Assembly (NCBI GenBank): GCA_040904025.1
Contig: JBBDUG010000018.1
Span: 1-7,338 of the forward strand
DNA: 7,338 bases
Origin: JBBDUG01 sp040904025
GTDB lineage: Bacteria > Patescibacteriota > Minisyncoccia > Phycocordibacterales > SW-6-46-9
Direction of reading: 5' to 3'
Below, in pieces: positions 1 through 5,602 of this stretch. The notes beneath the pieces are model-generated. The model was not told the origin of the DNA and searched no databases. It saw nothing but the letters and a program-made list of their open reading frames with translations. Each line of letters starts with the position of its first letter. Position 1 is the first letter of the stretch. Position numbers and translations under genes: made by a program.

Positions 1-533
1 CAGTTGAACCTCTTTTGGATGCAATGAAGGCCTTTGGCTTTATTATCGGAATGGGGGGTGCAAGTGCAGCTGTCTTCCTCTTCCGCAAGTTCCTTGAGGA
101 TCTGGATATAAGTGAGACAGAAGCATCAGCGCTGAGAGGTATTGCGGAGATGGTGTGGTTTGGTCTGGGACTTGTTCTTGCAAGTGAATTTGCCCGCTAT
201 ATTGCACAGCCTGAGATATTGGCAGACTCTTCCACCTTTATCATTCAGATGGCGGCGCTTGTAATTGTGTTCCTCTCCGGGTCAGTCCTTATGGTGCTCT
301 GTGCACCATTTCTGGACATGCTCTCCTTTGAGGAAGAAGAATCTTCTCCTCTTGGAAGTATGCGGCAGCTGATGATGGTGGCAGGAGCAGTTGCGCTCTC
401 TTCGTGGTACGTTGCTTTTGTTGTAAATTATATCCCTGAATATGCACTCACCAACCTTATCCTGGGCTATATAATTGTGGTTTCTGTTGCCATTCTCATA
501 TCTGAGATGTGGCAGATGCGGATGGAGGGGTGA
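1..533 (+). CDS. Multi-pass membrane protein of unknown function (5' end outside window)
   Basis: I do not recognise this gene with certainty. The reading frame is open to the left edge (frame of position 3), so the TTG at 15 and the ATG at 24 are probably internal codons and the protein is truncated at its N-terminus. Counting from the TTG at 15, 172 residues are visible with about five hydrophobic helices, near residues 7-26, 43-64, 75-103, 118-140 and 145-163. The loop between helices 1 and 2 is acidic (LEDLDISETEA), and another acidic stretch (FEEEESS, 105-111) follows helix 3. The first helix carries a glycine-rich GMGGASAA patch. From memory this resembles an uncharacterised family of small multi-helix membrane proteins frequent in Patescibacteria, with a similar GGA(S/T) motif and a downstream D/E-I-S-x-x-E-A segment; that match is unverified. 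No enzyme motif is visible. It ends about 20 nt upstream of the proposed aspS leader promoter and is probably a separate transcription unit. Confidence 0.75.
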   Translation, partial: VEPLLDAMKAFGFIIGMGGASAAVFLFRKFLEDLDISETEASALRGIAEMVWFGLGLVLASEFARYIAQPEILADSSTFIIQMAALVIVFLSGSVLMVLCAPFLDMLSFEEEESSPLGSMRQLMMVAGAVALSSWYVAFVVNYIPEYALTNLILGYIIVVSVAILISEMWQMRMEG

Positions 534-552
534 TAGATCCTTGTATAAGATA

Positions 553-580
553 TTGCACAAAAGCACAAAGAAGGTACACT
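553..580 (+). promoter_or_regulatory. Predicted sigma70-type promoter of the aspS T-box leader
   Basis: TTGCAC (553-558) and TACACT (575-580) are separated by 16 nt, each differing from the vegetative -35 and -10 consensus by two bases. Initiation would fall near 587, just before the first structured element of the leader, giving a leader RNA of about 185 nt up to the terminator. The position, directly after the upstream stop codon at 531-533, fits. Inferred from sequence only. Confidence 0.5.
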
Positions 581-703
581 AAAAGAAAGGCATTGAAGCG
601 GCAGACACCGCGGAGCTGGAGGAAGAACGAGTATATAACTCAACTAGACCCTCTCGGGTACGCCCGTAACAGCTATAAGGAGGGGACTGAGGTAGTCCTA
701 AAG

Positions 704-736
704 CAAGGTGGCACCGCGCCAAACAAAGCGCCCTTG
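704..736 (+). promoter_or_regulatory. T-box antiterminator
   Basis: CAAGG (704-708) pairs with CCTTG (732-736) and GCGC (716-719) pairs with GCGC (728-731). Between the two helices lies the 7-nt bulge TGGCACC (709-715), and the loop is 720-727. This is the standard two-helix antiterminator architecture. Its 3' strand (728-736) shares bases 730-736 with the 5' arm of the terminator, so the two structures are mutually exclusive. TGGC in the bulge is complementary to a GCCA tRNA 3' end. Confidence 0.88.
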
Positions 737-776
737 TATATACTTCTTGAAAAAGAAGTATATACAAGGGCTTTTT
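730..776 (+). terminator. Intrinsic terminator of the aspS T-box leader
   Basis: A 19-bp uninterrupted stem (730-748 with 753-771) with a GAAA tetraloop (749-752) is followed by five Ts (772-776). The stem is unusually long and mostly A/T above a GC-rich base (GCCC/GGGC). It is the default 'off' structure of the T-box leader and competes with the antiterminator through bases 730-736. Confidence 0.93.
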
Positions 777-801
777 GTATATATAATATAAAAAAACAAA
801 A

Positions 802-2220
802 ATGACACGGATAACAACAGACAAACTACACAATCATATCGACGAGACCATCACTCTCAAAGGATGGGTGGCAAATCGTCGTGATCACGGAAAACTTATG
901 TTCGTCGATCTTGCTGATCGAGGAGGAAGTGTACAGATGGTTATACTCCCTAATCACGAAGATGCCCAAGAGGCAGCGCAGGATATACGGAGTGAGTGGG
1001 TTATACAAGTCGAAGGAAAGGTAAACAAACGTCCAGAAAAAATGGTGAATGAAGATGAAGAGAACGGAGATATTGAAATAGAGGTTCTCTCCCTTAATGT
1101 TCTCAATGAGTCAAAGACACCTCCATATGAAATTCGCGAAGACAATAAGGGGGTAGATGAGAATGTACGGCTTAAATACCGCTATCTTGATCTCAGAAAC
1201 CAGCGTATGCAGCATAATCTGCGTACCCGCTCAGAATTTGTCCAGAAATGTAGAGAATTCCTCTTCGGAAATAATTTTACAGAAATCGAAACACCACTTC
1301 TGACAAAAACTACTCCAGAGGGCTCTCGTGACTTTGTTGTCCCATCTCGCATGTATCCCGGCAAGTTCTATGCGCTTCCGCAATCACCGCAGCAGTACAA
1401 GCAGCTTCTCATGACTGCCGGATTTGAACGATACTTCCAGATATCACGTGCAGTACGAGACGAAGACCTTCGTGCTGATCGTGGATTTGAGCACACTCAA
1501 CTTGACCTTGAAATATCATTTGTTGAGCGGGAAGATGTTCTTAATCTTGTGGAAGAGATGATTACAGCTGTAGTAGAGAAAATGGGGTATACGATAAAGG
1601 AGAAGCCGTTTCCTCGAATCTCATATGCAGATGCGATGGAGAAGCATGGTGCGGATAAGTTTGATCTTCGTACAGAAGCAGAGAAAGAAGCTGGAAATGT
1701 ACTTGCATACGCATGGGTTGTTGATTTTCCTATGTTTGAACGTGTGAGTGACGAGGAATCAACTGGTATGGAGAAAGGGGAGTGGACATTCTCCCACAAC
1801 CCCTTCTCAGCACCCATGCCTGACTCACTTGATGATCTCTTAGCTGGAGAGAATATAGAGAATATAATCGCCGCACAGTATGACCTCGTCTGCAACGGAT
1901 TTGAGTCCGGGGGCGGATCTGTTCGCTCTCATAAGAGGGAGTGGCTTGAGGCAACGTACAAGATAATGGGATACAGCGAAGAGGAAATGGAGGAGAGTGT
2001 GGGACATATGTTGGAGTCATTTGACTATGGCACACCACCACACGGTGGTATCGCACTCGGCGTCGAGCGTAATATTATGAACCTCACGGGAGAGGAATCC
2101 CTCCGAGAAGTACAGGCATTCCCACAGACACGACGAGGAAAAACGTCTGTTATGGATGCACCGACCGAACTCTCAGAAGAGCAGCTTAATGAGCTTGGTA
2201 TTAAAATAGAGAAAGAGTAA
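802..2220 (+). CDS. aspS: Aspartyl-tRNA synthetase, short form lacking the GAD domain; probably non-discriminating (Asp/Asn)
   Basis: This cytoplasmic class II aminoacyl-tRNA synthetase attaches aspartate to tRNA-Asp, and possibly tRNA-Asn, using ATP. Residues 1-105 form the N-terminal OB-fold anticodon-binding domain (GWVANRRDHG at 21-30). The catalytic core follows: PEGSRDFVVPSR (172-183), GKFYALPQSPQQYKQLL (187-203), motif 2 around R219-D220-E221 with the EHTQLD segment (230-235), the GGGSVR block (370-375), and motif 3 with GVER (420-423). Bacterial AspRS is usually about 580-600 residues. Here the text jumps from DKFDLR (285-290) to WVVDFPMF (305-312), so the roughly 120-residue GAD insertion is missing while the flanks align with the bacterial, not archaeal, enzyme. 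His29 in RRDHG matches non-discriminating bacterial enzymes, where E. coli has Leu. If so, Asn-tRNA would be completed by GatCAB, not seen here. The ATG at 802 follows an A-rich stretch with no Shine-Dalgarno sequence. Expression is controlled by the T-box leader. Confidence 0.96.
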   Translation: MTRITTDKLHNHIDETITLKGWVANRRDHGKLMFVDLADRGGSVQMVILPNHEDAQEAAQDIRSEWVIQVEGKVNKRPEKMVNEDEENGDIEIEVLSLNVLNESKTPPYEIREDNKGVDENVRLKYRYLDLRNQRMQHNLRTRSEFVQKCREFLFGNNFTEIETPLLTKTTPEGSRDFVVPSRMYPGKFYALPQSPQQYKQLLMTAGFERYFQISRAVRDEDLRADRGFEHTQLDLEISFVEREDVLNLVEEMITAVVEKMGYTIKEKPFPRISYADAMEKHGADKFDLRTEAEKEAGNVLAYAWVVDFPMFERVSDEESTGMEKGEWTFSHNPFSAPMPDSLDDLLAGENIENIIAAQYDLVCNGFESGGGSVRSHKREWLEATYKIMGYSEEEMEESVGHMLESFDYGTPPHGGIALGVERNIMNLTGEESLREVQAFPQTRRGKTSVMDAPTELSEEQLNELGIKIEKE

Positions 2221-2226
2221 GTGCGA

Positions 2227-2232
2227 TATACT
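2227..2232 (+). promoter_or_regulatory. Possible -10 element of scpA (leaderless start)
   Basis: TATACT lies 7 nt before the ATG at 2240 in the 19-nt gap after aspS. A transcript starting the usual 6-8 nt after a -10 box would begin at or next to the A of the start codon. No convincing -35 is visible and no Shine-Dalgarno sequence precedes the gene. The gap is A/T-rich, so chance cannot be excluded. Confidence 0.4.
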
Positions 2233-2239
2233 ATCCATA

Positions 2240-2938
2240 ATGTCCTCATTTGTTGTAAAAACAGAGGAATATGAAGGTCCACTGGATGCACTCGTTACCC
2301 TTATCGAGAAGCGGAAGCTTCTGATAAACGACATATCTCTTGCAGAGGTGACAGAAAACTACATTGCATATTTCAACAGCCTTGAGACACGTCCTCTGGA
2401 TAACCTCTCTGAGTTCATCTCAATTGCTGCTACACTCATTCTCATTAAATCTAAATCTCTTCTTCCGGACATGGATCTCTCATACGAGGAGGAACTTTCG
2501 ATTGATGAGCTGAAAGAGCGTCTTAAGAAATATGAGATTATTCGCAAGCATGCTCGGATCATAGAAAAACTCTATGGAAAGAATCCAATCATGCGTTCGC
2601 GACCGCAGGGACAAGAAGAGATACGATTTCGCCCCGGAGATCTCAGTATGAATGGCATCTCTTCTACACTTGCAGATGTTCGAGCGAATCTTCCGCGATT
2701 TGAAAAGAAGCCTCAGGCAAAAATACGAAAACTAGTGAGTCTCAGAGAAGTTATTGACAGTCTAGAGAAACGTGCACAAAAAGGATTGAATACATCCTTT
2801 AACTCTGTTGTGGATAGGGGAGAGAGGGGTAGTGTTATCGTTAACTTTCTTGCCCTCCTTGAACTTATCAAACAGGGAGTCCTCAATGCACAACAGGGAA
2901 ATCATTTTGATGAGATAAATATAAAGTCACAGACATAA
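2240..2938 (+). CDS. scpA: Segregation and condensation protein A
   Basis: ScpA is the kleisin subunit of the bacterial SMC-ScpAB condensin. It bridges the heads of the SMC dimer and helps compact and segregate the chromosome. The 232-residue length is close to the usual 230-260. The N-terminal SMC-binding domain shows the family signature EEYEGPLDALVTLIEK (8-23), then DISLAEVTENYIAYF, and IAATLILIKSKSLLP (about 62-76). A charged helical middle region (ELKERLKKYEIIRKHARIIE) leads to the C-terminal winged-helix segment, VNFLALLELIKQGVL followed by HFDEINI, matching the end of characterised ScpA proteins. It starts 19 nt after aspS and ends 4 nt before scpB, so scpA and scpB are almost certainly co-transcribed and made as partners. 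No Shine-Dalgarno sequence is present before the ATG. Confidence 0.95.
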   Translation: MSSFVVKTEEYEGPLDALVTLIEKRKLLINDISLAEVTENYIAYFNSLETRPLDNLSEFISIAATLILIKSKSLLPDMDLSYEEELSIDELKERLKKYEIIRKHARIIEKLYGKNPIMRSRPQGQEEIRFRPGDLSMNGISSTLADVRANLPRFEKKPQAKIRKLVSLREVIDSLEKRAQKGLNTSFNSVVDRGERGSVIVNFLALLELIKQGVLNAQQGNHFDEINIKSQT

Positions 2939-2942
2939 ATCC

Positions 2943-3503
2943 ATGGACACCACTAACAACATTTCAATAGATGCCCGTATCGAAGCACTGCTTTTCTACT
3001 CCGGAGAAGAGTTCCACGAGAAAGATCTCGCTGAGCTTCTTGATATATCAAAAGAAGAATTAGATACCGTGCTCACAGAACTTCAAAGAAAGTTAGAGGG
3101 GCGCGGACTCACACTCCTTAGACAAAATGAACGTGTACAGCTGGGAACACATCCTGCCTCAGCAGATCTCCTTGAGAGATACCGAGAACAACAATTCTCC
3201 CAGAGTCTTGGAAAAGCAGCTTTAGAGACTCTCACGATTATTCTTTATGAAGCACCAACAACAAAGGCAGATATTGACTACCTTCGAGGTGTCAACTCAG
3301 CAACAACACTTCGGCAACTTCTTGCGCGTGGACTTATAGAAAAAGTACCAACAGATGAAGGAAAGAGAGGTACGTGCTATGGAGTAACCACCGATACACT
3401 CCGACATCTTGGTATTTCATCACCAACCGATCTCCCACACTATAAAGAGATGAAGGGGGAACTTGAAGAAGTGCGAGAGTATCAGGAGCAAACAGATGCT
3501 TGA
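2943..3503 (+). CDS. scpB: Segregation and condensation protein B
   Basis: ScpB is the accessory winged-helix subunit of the SMC condensin. It dimerises and binds the middle of ScpA. The 186-residue length is normal for the family. The N-terminal winged helix starts with DARIEALLFYSGEEFHEKDL. The second carries the strongest family signature: LGKAALETLTIILYEAPTTK (residues 89-108), DIDYLRGVNS, then LLARGLIEKV and a CYGVTTDTLRHLGISSPTDLP block corresponding to the usual Y-x-T-T-x-x-F-L-x-x-F-G-L-x-S-L-x-D-L-P. The C-terminus is an acidic helical tail (EMKGELEEVREYQEQTDA). The 4-nt gap from scpA indicates one transcript. The upstream sequence CATAAATCC has no Shine-Dalgarno match. The TGA stop overlaps a predicted -35 box for the next gene. 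Confidence 0.94.
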   Translation: MDTTNNISIDARIEALLFYSGEEFHEKDLAELLDISKEELDTVLTELQRKLEGRGLTLLRQNERVQLGTHPASADLLERYREQQFSQSLGKAALETLTIILYEAPTTKADIDYLRGVNSATTLRQLLARGLIEKVPTDEGKRGTCYGVTTDTLRHLGISSPTDLPHYKEMKGELEEVREYQEQTDA

Positions 3504-3529
3504 CGGGCATTAGATATATCGGATACTAT
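3500..3529 (+). promoter_or_regulatory. Predicted promoter of the D,D-carboxypeptidase gene
   Basis: TTGACG (3500-3505, one mismatch to TTGACA) overlaps the scpB stop codon. It is followed by GATACT (3522-3527, 16-nt spacer) or TACTAT (3524-3529, 18-nt spacer). Initiation would be near 3535-3537, downstream of the ATG at 3528 and 3-5 nt before the ATG at 3540. The promoter therefore argues for the later start and a nearly leaderless mRNA. Confidence 0.55.
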
Positions 3530-3539
3530 GACCCCCAAC

Positions 3540-4454
3540 ATGAATACACAGCACGAGAACACAATCAATACACAAAAAGTATATCTAAGTATTCTCCTTC
3601 TTATCTGTCTTATTGCACTTGGTGTTATAACCTCTCGTGCAACAACAGCACAACAGCAACCTCAAGAAGTACAGGAAGTGCAATCATTTGAGGCATTTAA
3701 TGACCTCGATCTTGAAGCAGACTCGGTCTATGTATGGGACGTAAAGAACCGTCAGATGCTCTATGGGCGTAATATTGAAGAACAACGCCCACTTGCATCA
3801 CTCTCCAAGATTATGACCGCTCTTGTGGCAACAGAAAACCTTAAAGAGGGTTCTGTGCGCATAACGGGGGATGATCTGATACCAGAGGGTGATAGTGGGC
3901 TCGAGGTGGGGGAGCGATGGCGCATCTCTGATCTAATCGACTTTACTCTTCTTGTCTCATCAAATGACGGTGCTCGAGCCATTGCCGGTGCCGTTGGGGG
4001 GCTCCAAGATATGAGTTTTGTAGAGCGAATGAATCAGCGAGCACAAGAACTCGGACTACAAAATATGTATTTTAATAATCCATCGGGACTTGATGCGCAT
4101 GACCTTTCAAACAGCGGGGGATATGGGTCAGTACGAGATATCGTACATCTTTTTGATTATATACTCAGAACCAACCCATCATTACTGGAAGCCACTGCAA
4201 AAGATGCATTGAATTTTAATTCAGACATCAAGATGCATCAGGGAGAGAATACGAATAAGATAATAAATGACATCCCATTTGTTATCGCCTCAAAAACAGG
4301 ATATACCGATCTTGCAGGAGGTAATCTAGTTGTTGCAGTTGATGTTGCTCCTAATCACCCTGTTATACTCGGAGTATTAGGATCAACCCCTCAGGGGCGG
4401 TTTTGGGACATAGAAAAGCTCTATCGTGCTACAATACAACATATAAAGAAATAA
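3540..4454 (+). CDS. D-alanyl-D-alanine carboxypeptidase (PBP5-type, serine peptidase S11), membrane-anchored
   Basis: This low-molecular-weight penicillin-binding protein removes the terminal D-Ala from peptidoglycan pentapeptides outside the membrane. Numbered from the ATG at 3540 (304 residues), a short polar N-terminus leads to one hydrophobic segment (about 14-32, VYLSILLLICLIALGVI). It is a signal anchor or signal peptide with no clear lipobox. A Q-rich linker (TTAQQQPQEVQEVQ) follows. All three catalytic motifs are present: SLSK at 87-90 (nucleophile Ser87, Lys90), SSN at 140-142, and KTG at 252-254 in SKTGYTDLAGG. The YFNNPSGLDAHD segment is also typical of S11 enzymes. The protein ends soon after the catalytic domain, so the C-terminal beta domain and amphipathic membrane helix of E. 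coli PBP5 are missing and the N-terminal helix is probably the anchor. An in-frame ATG at 3528 would add four residues but overlaps the predicted -10. It lies directly upstream of mraY. Confidence 0.93.
   Translation: MNTQHENTINTQKVYLSILLLICLIALGVITSRATTAQQQPQEVQEVQSFEAFNDLDLEADSVYVWDVKNRQMLYGRNIEEQRPLASLSKIMTALVATENLKEGSVRITGDDLIPEGDSGLEVGERWRISDLIDFTLLVSSNDGARAIAGAVGGLQDMSFVERMNQRAQELGLQNMYFNNPSGLDAHDLSNSGGYGSVRDIVHLFDYILRTNPSLLEATAKDALNFNSDIKMHQGENTNKIINDIPFVIASKTGYTDLAGGNLVVAVDVAPNHPVILGVLGSTPQGRFWDIEKLYRATIQHIKK
4427..4435 (+). promoter_or_regulatory. Extended -10 promoter element of mraY, inside the end of the preceding gene
   Basis: TGCTACAAT combines a TG extension with the -10 hexamer TACAAT (one mismatch to TATAAT). 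It lies in the last codons of the carboxypeptidase gene. Initiation near 4442 would give a leader of about 15 nt before the ATG at 4457. The identical decamer GTGCTACAAT occurs before ftsW (5586-5595), which supports a functional role. Confidence 0.45.
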
Positions 4455-4456
4455 AG

Positions 4457-5530
4457 ATGGATATTCTACCGACAGGGCCAGTAATCAATACATTAAAGGT
4501 GATAACACCAGCTGCACTAGCCTTTTTTATAGGAATTGGAATCACGCCTTTTCTCACTGATTTTCTCTACCGGAATAAGATGTGGAAGAAAAAGGTGCGC
4601 ACTAAGACAATGGACGGTAAAGAAGCTGTAGTGTTTCAGAGTTTACATAAAGAAAAAGAGGTGGGGACTCCTAAAATGGGAGGAATCATTATATGGGGAA
4701 GCGCACTTGTTACAATACTTCTTTTATGGGCCCTCTCTCTTGTTATCGATACAGATGTCGCACAAAAGCTCAACTTCCTCTCTCGTGGACAAACATGGGT
4801 GCCACTTTTTGCACTTATGATGGGTGCGGGATTTGGCTTTCTCGACGACTACTTTGAAGTTACCGAGCGTAAAGATTACGTCGGTGGGGGAATGTCACTA
4901 AAGAAACGACTTCTGGTTGTTACACTTATTTCTCTTGCCTCCGGATGGTGGTTTTATTCAAAACTCGGTGTCTCAGAGATTCATATTCCATTTAATGGGG
5001 ATATAAATATTGGTATTCTTTTCATACCATTCTTTTTGATTGTCACGCTCGGTTTATATTCAGGGGGTGTTATCGATGGAATTGATGGACTCGCAGGAGG
5101 AGTGTTCTCTTCAATGTTTGCTGCCTACGGTGTTATCGCCTTTGCCAACAATCAGATCAATCTCGCTGCGTTTTGTTTTGTTCTGGTAGGGGCCCTTCTT
5201 GCGTTCCTTTGGTTTAATATACCTCCCGCACGCTTCTATATGTCAGAGACGGGTTCAATGGCACTTACCGTCACACTTTCAGTTGTCGCTTTTCTTACAC
5301 AAGAAGTTCTTCTTCTTTTAATCATCGCGTTCCCACTCGTTGCAACAGTCGCTTCAAATGTTATCCAGATGACATCTAAAAAATTCCGAGACAAGAAGGT
5401 ATTTCAAATAGCACCGCTCCACCATCATTTTGAGGCATTAGGTTGGCCGAATTACAAAGTGACAATGCGGTATTGGATTATCTCTCTTATATTTGCATTC
5501 ATGGGGGTTATCCTTGCGCTCTTGGGTTAA
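4457..5530 (+). CDS. mraY: Phospho-N-acetylmuramoyl-pentapeptide transferase
   Basis: MraY moves phospho-MurNAc-pentapeptide from UDP to undecaprenyl phosphate, making lipid I at the inner membrane face. The 357-residue length and roughly ten hydrophobic segments fit the family. Motifs, numbered from the ATG at 4457, are: GTPKMGG (70-76; usually TPTMGG), DDYF (130-133, two catalytic or Mg-binding Asp), DGIDGL (207-212), YMSETGSM (261-268) and HHHFE (322-326, the MraY-specific histidine motif). Two positions differ from the standard enzyme. The Asp of the FMGD(V/T)GS motif, considered catalytic in E. coli and Aquifex, is Glu264, and the Asn three residues before the first Asp of NLTDGLDGL is Gly204. 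HHHFE and the neighbouring cell-wall genes favour MraY over a WecA-like paralogue. A TTG at 4403 could extend the frame by 18 codons, but those overlap the upstream gene and are not membrane-like, so the ATG after the purine-rich AAAGAAATAAAG is preferred. Confidence 0.95.
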   Translation: MDILPTGPVINTLKVITPAALAFFIGIGITPFLTDFLYRNKMWKKKVRTKTMDGKEAVVFQSLHKEKEVGTPKMGGIIIWGSALVTILLLWALSLVIDTDVAQKLNFLSRGQTWVPLFALMMGAGFGFLDDYFEVTERKDYVGGGMSLKKRLLVVTLISLASGWWFYSKLGVSEIHIPFNGDINIGILFIPFFLIVTLGLYSGGVIDGIDGLAGGVFSSMFAAYGVIAFANNQINLAAFCFVLVGALLAFLWFNIPPARFYMSETGSMALTVTLSVVAFLTQEVLLLLIIAFPLVATVASNVIQMTSKKFRDKKVFQIAPLHHHFEALGWPNYKVTMRYWIISLIFAFMGVILALLG

Positions 5531-5566
5531 TTCAATATATTTCCACCTCTACAAGATGTCCTAATA

Positions 5567-5586
5567 CAAGAAGCATAAGCTTTTTG
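5567..5586 (+). repeat. Small inverted repeat between mraY and ftsW
   Basis: CAAGAAGC (5567-5574) and GCTTTTTG (5579-5586) form an 8-bp stem with one G-T pair and an ATAA loop. It abuts the ftsW extended -10. The T run lies within the stem rather than after it, so it would be at best a weak terminator for mraY transcripts. It could also be chance. Confidence 0.35.
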
Positions 5587-5595
5587 TGCTACAAT
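5587..5595 (+). promoter_or_regulatory. Extended -10 promoter of ftsW (leaderless start)
   Basis: TGCTACAAT (TG extension at 5587-5588, hexamer TACAAT at 5590-5595) lies 7 nt before the ATG at 5603. RNA should therefore start at or beside the start codon. There is no clear -35, as is common for extended -10 promoters, and no Shine-Dalgarno sequence. The same decamer GTGCTACAAT occurs before mraY. Confidence 0.6.
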
Positions 5596-5602
5596 TCTTC
5601 TG

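Larger units (their letters stand above)
587..776 (+). promoter_or_regulatory. T-box riboswitch (tRNA-sensing leader) of aspS
   Basis: This is a transcription-attenuating leader that reads the charging state of a tRNA. Uncharged tRNA pairs with a specifier codon and, through its NCCA end, with the T-box bulge, which stabilises the antiterminator and lets aspS be transcribed. The diagnostic element is an exact T-box, AAGGTGGCACCGCG, at 705-718. The variable base of TGGN is C, which pairs with the G73 discriminator of tRNA-Asp (and tRNA-Asn). Visible structures from 5' to 3' are: hairpin GCGG/CCGC (598-611); helix AGCTG/CAGCT (614-618 with 670-674) enclosing GAGG/CCTC (619-622 with 650-653), an internal loop, and a GAGT/ACTC tip (629-641); a GC-rich hairpin with TACG loop (655-666); a Stem III-like hairpin GGACT/AGTCC (684-698); the antiterminator; and the terminator. 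Candidate specifiers are GAC at 647-649 in the internal loop, with AAC at 642-644 beside it, and GAC at 604-606 in the first hairpin loop. The Stem I fold is a hand model. Identity as a T-box is firm; the specifier is not. Confidence 0.9.

Noticed and set aside
676..685. Shine-Dalgarno-like TAAGGAGGGG inside the leader
   Set aside because: No start codon or plausible reading frame follows at a useful distance. It lies at the edge of the Stem III-like hairpin and could pair with CCCTC at 649-653, so it is more likely structural.
509..805. 98-codon + strand frame through the aspS leader
   Set aside because: It runs through the T-box, antiterminator and terminator stem; its composition is set by RNA structure and it matches no protein pattern.
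579..833. 84-codon - strand frame over the leader
   Set aside because: It is the complement of the palindromic terminator and T-box; not protein-like.
1497..1895. 132-codon - strand frame within aspS
   Set aside because: Antisense shadow of a strongly recognised gene; Ser/Arg-rich with no motifs.
2025..2291. 88-codon - strand frame spanning the aspS/scpA junction
   Set aside because: Antisense shadow covering two well-supported genes; no promoter or protein features.
3528..3539. ATG at 3528 as start of the carboxypeptidase
   Set aside because: It overlaps the predicted -10 box, so the expected transcript would begin after it. It remains possible if transcription comes from scpAB.
3500..3691. 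63-codon + strand frame overlapping the carboxypeptidase N-terminus
   Set aside because: Out-of-frame shadow of the S11 peptidase gene, with low-complexity Ser/Thr/Tyr composition.
4403..4456. TTG start for mraY giving 18 extra codons
   Set aside because: The extension overlaps the end of the carboxypeptidase gene, is polar, unlike a MraY N-terminus, and contains the predicted promoter. The ATG at 4457 fits better.
5567..5586. Strong terminator after mraY
   Set aside because: The inverted repeat has only 8 bp with a G-T pair, and the T tract is inside the stem rather than after it, so it is listed only as an inverted repeat.
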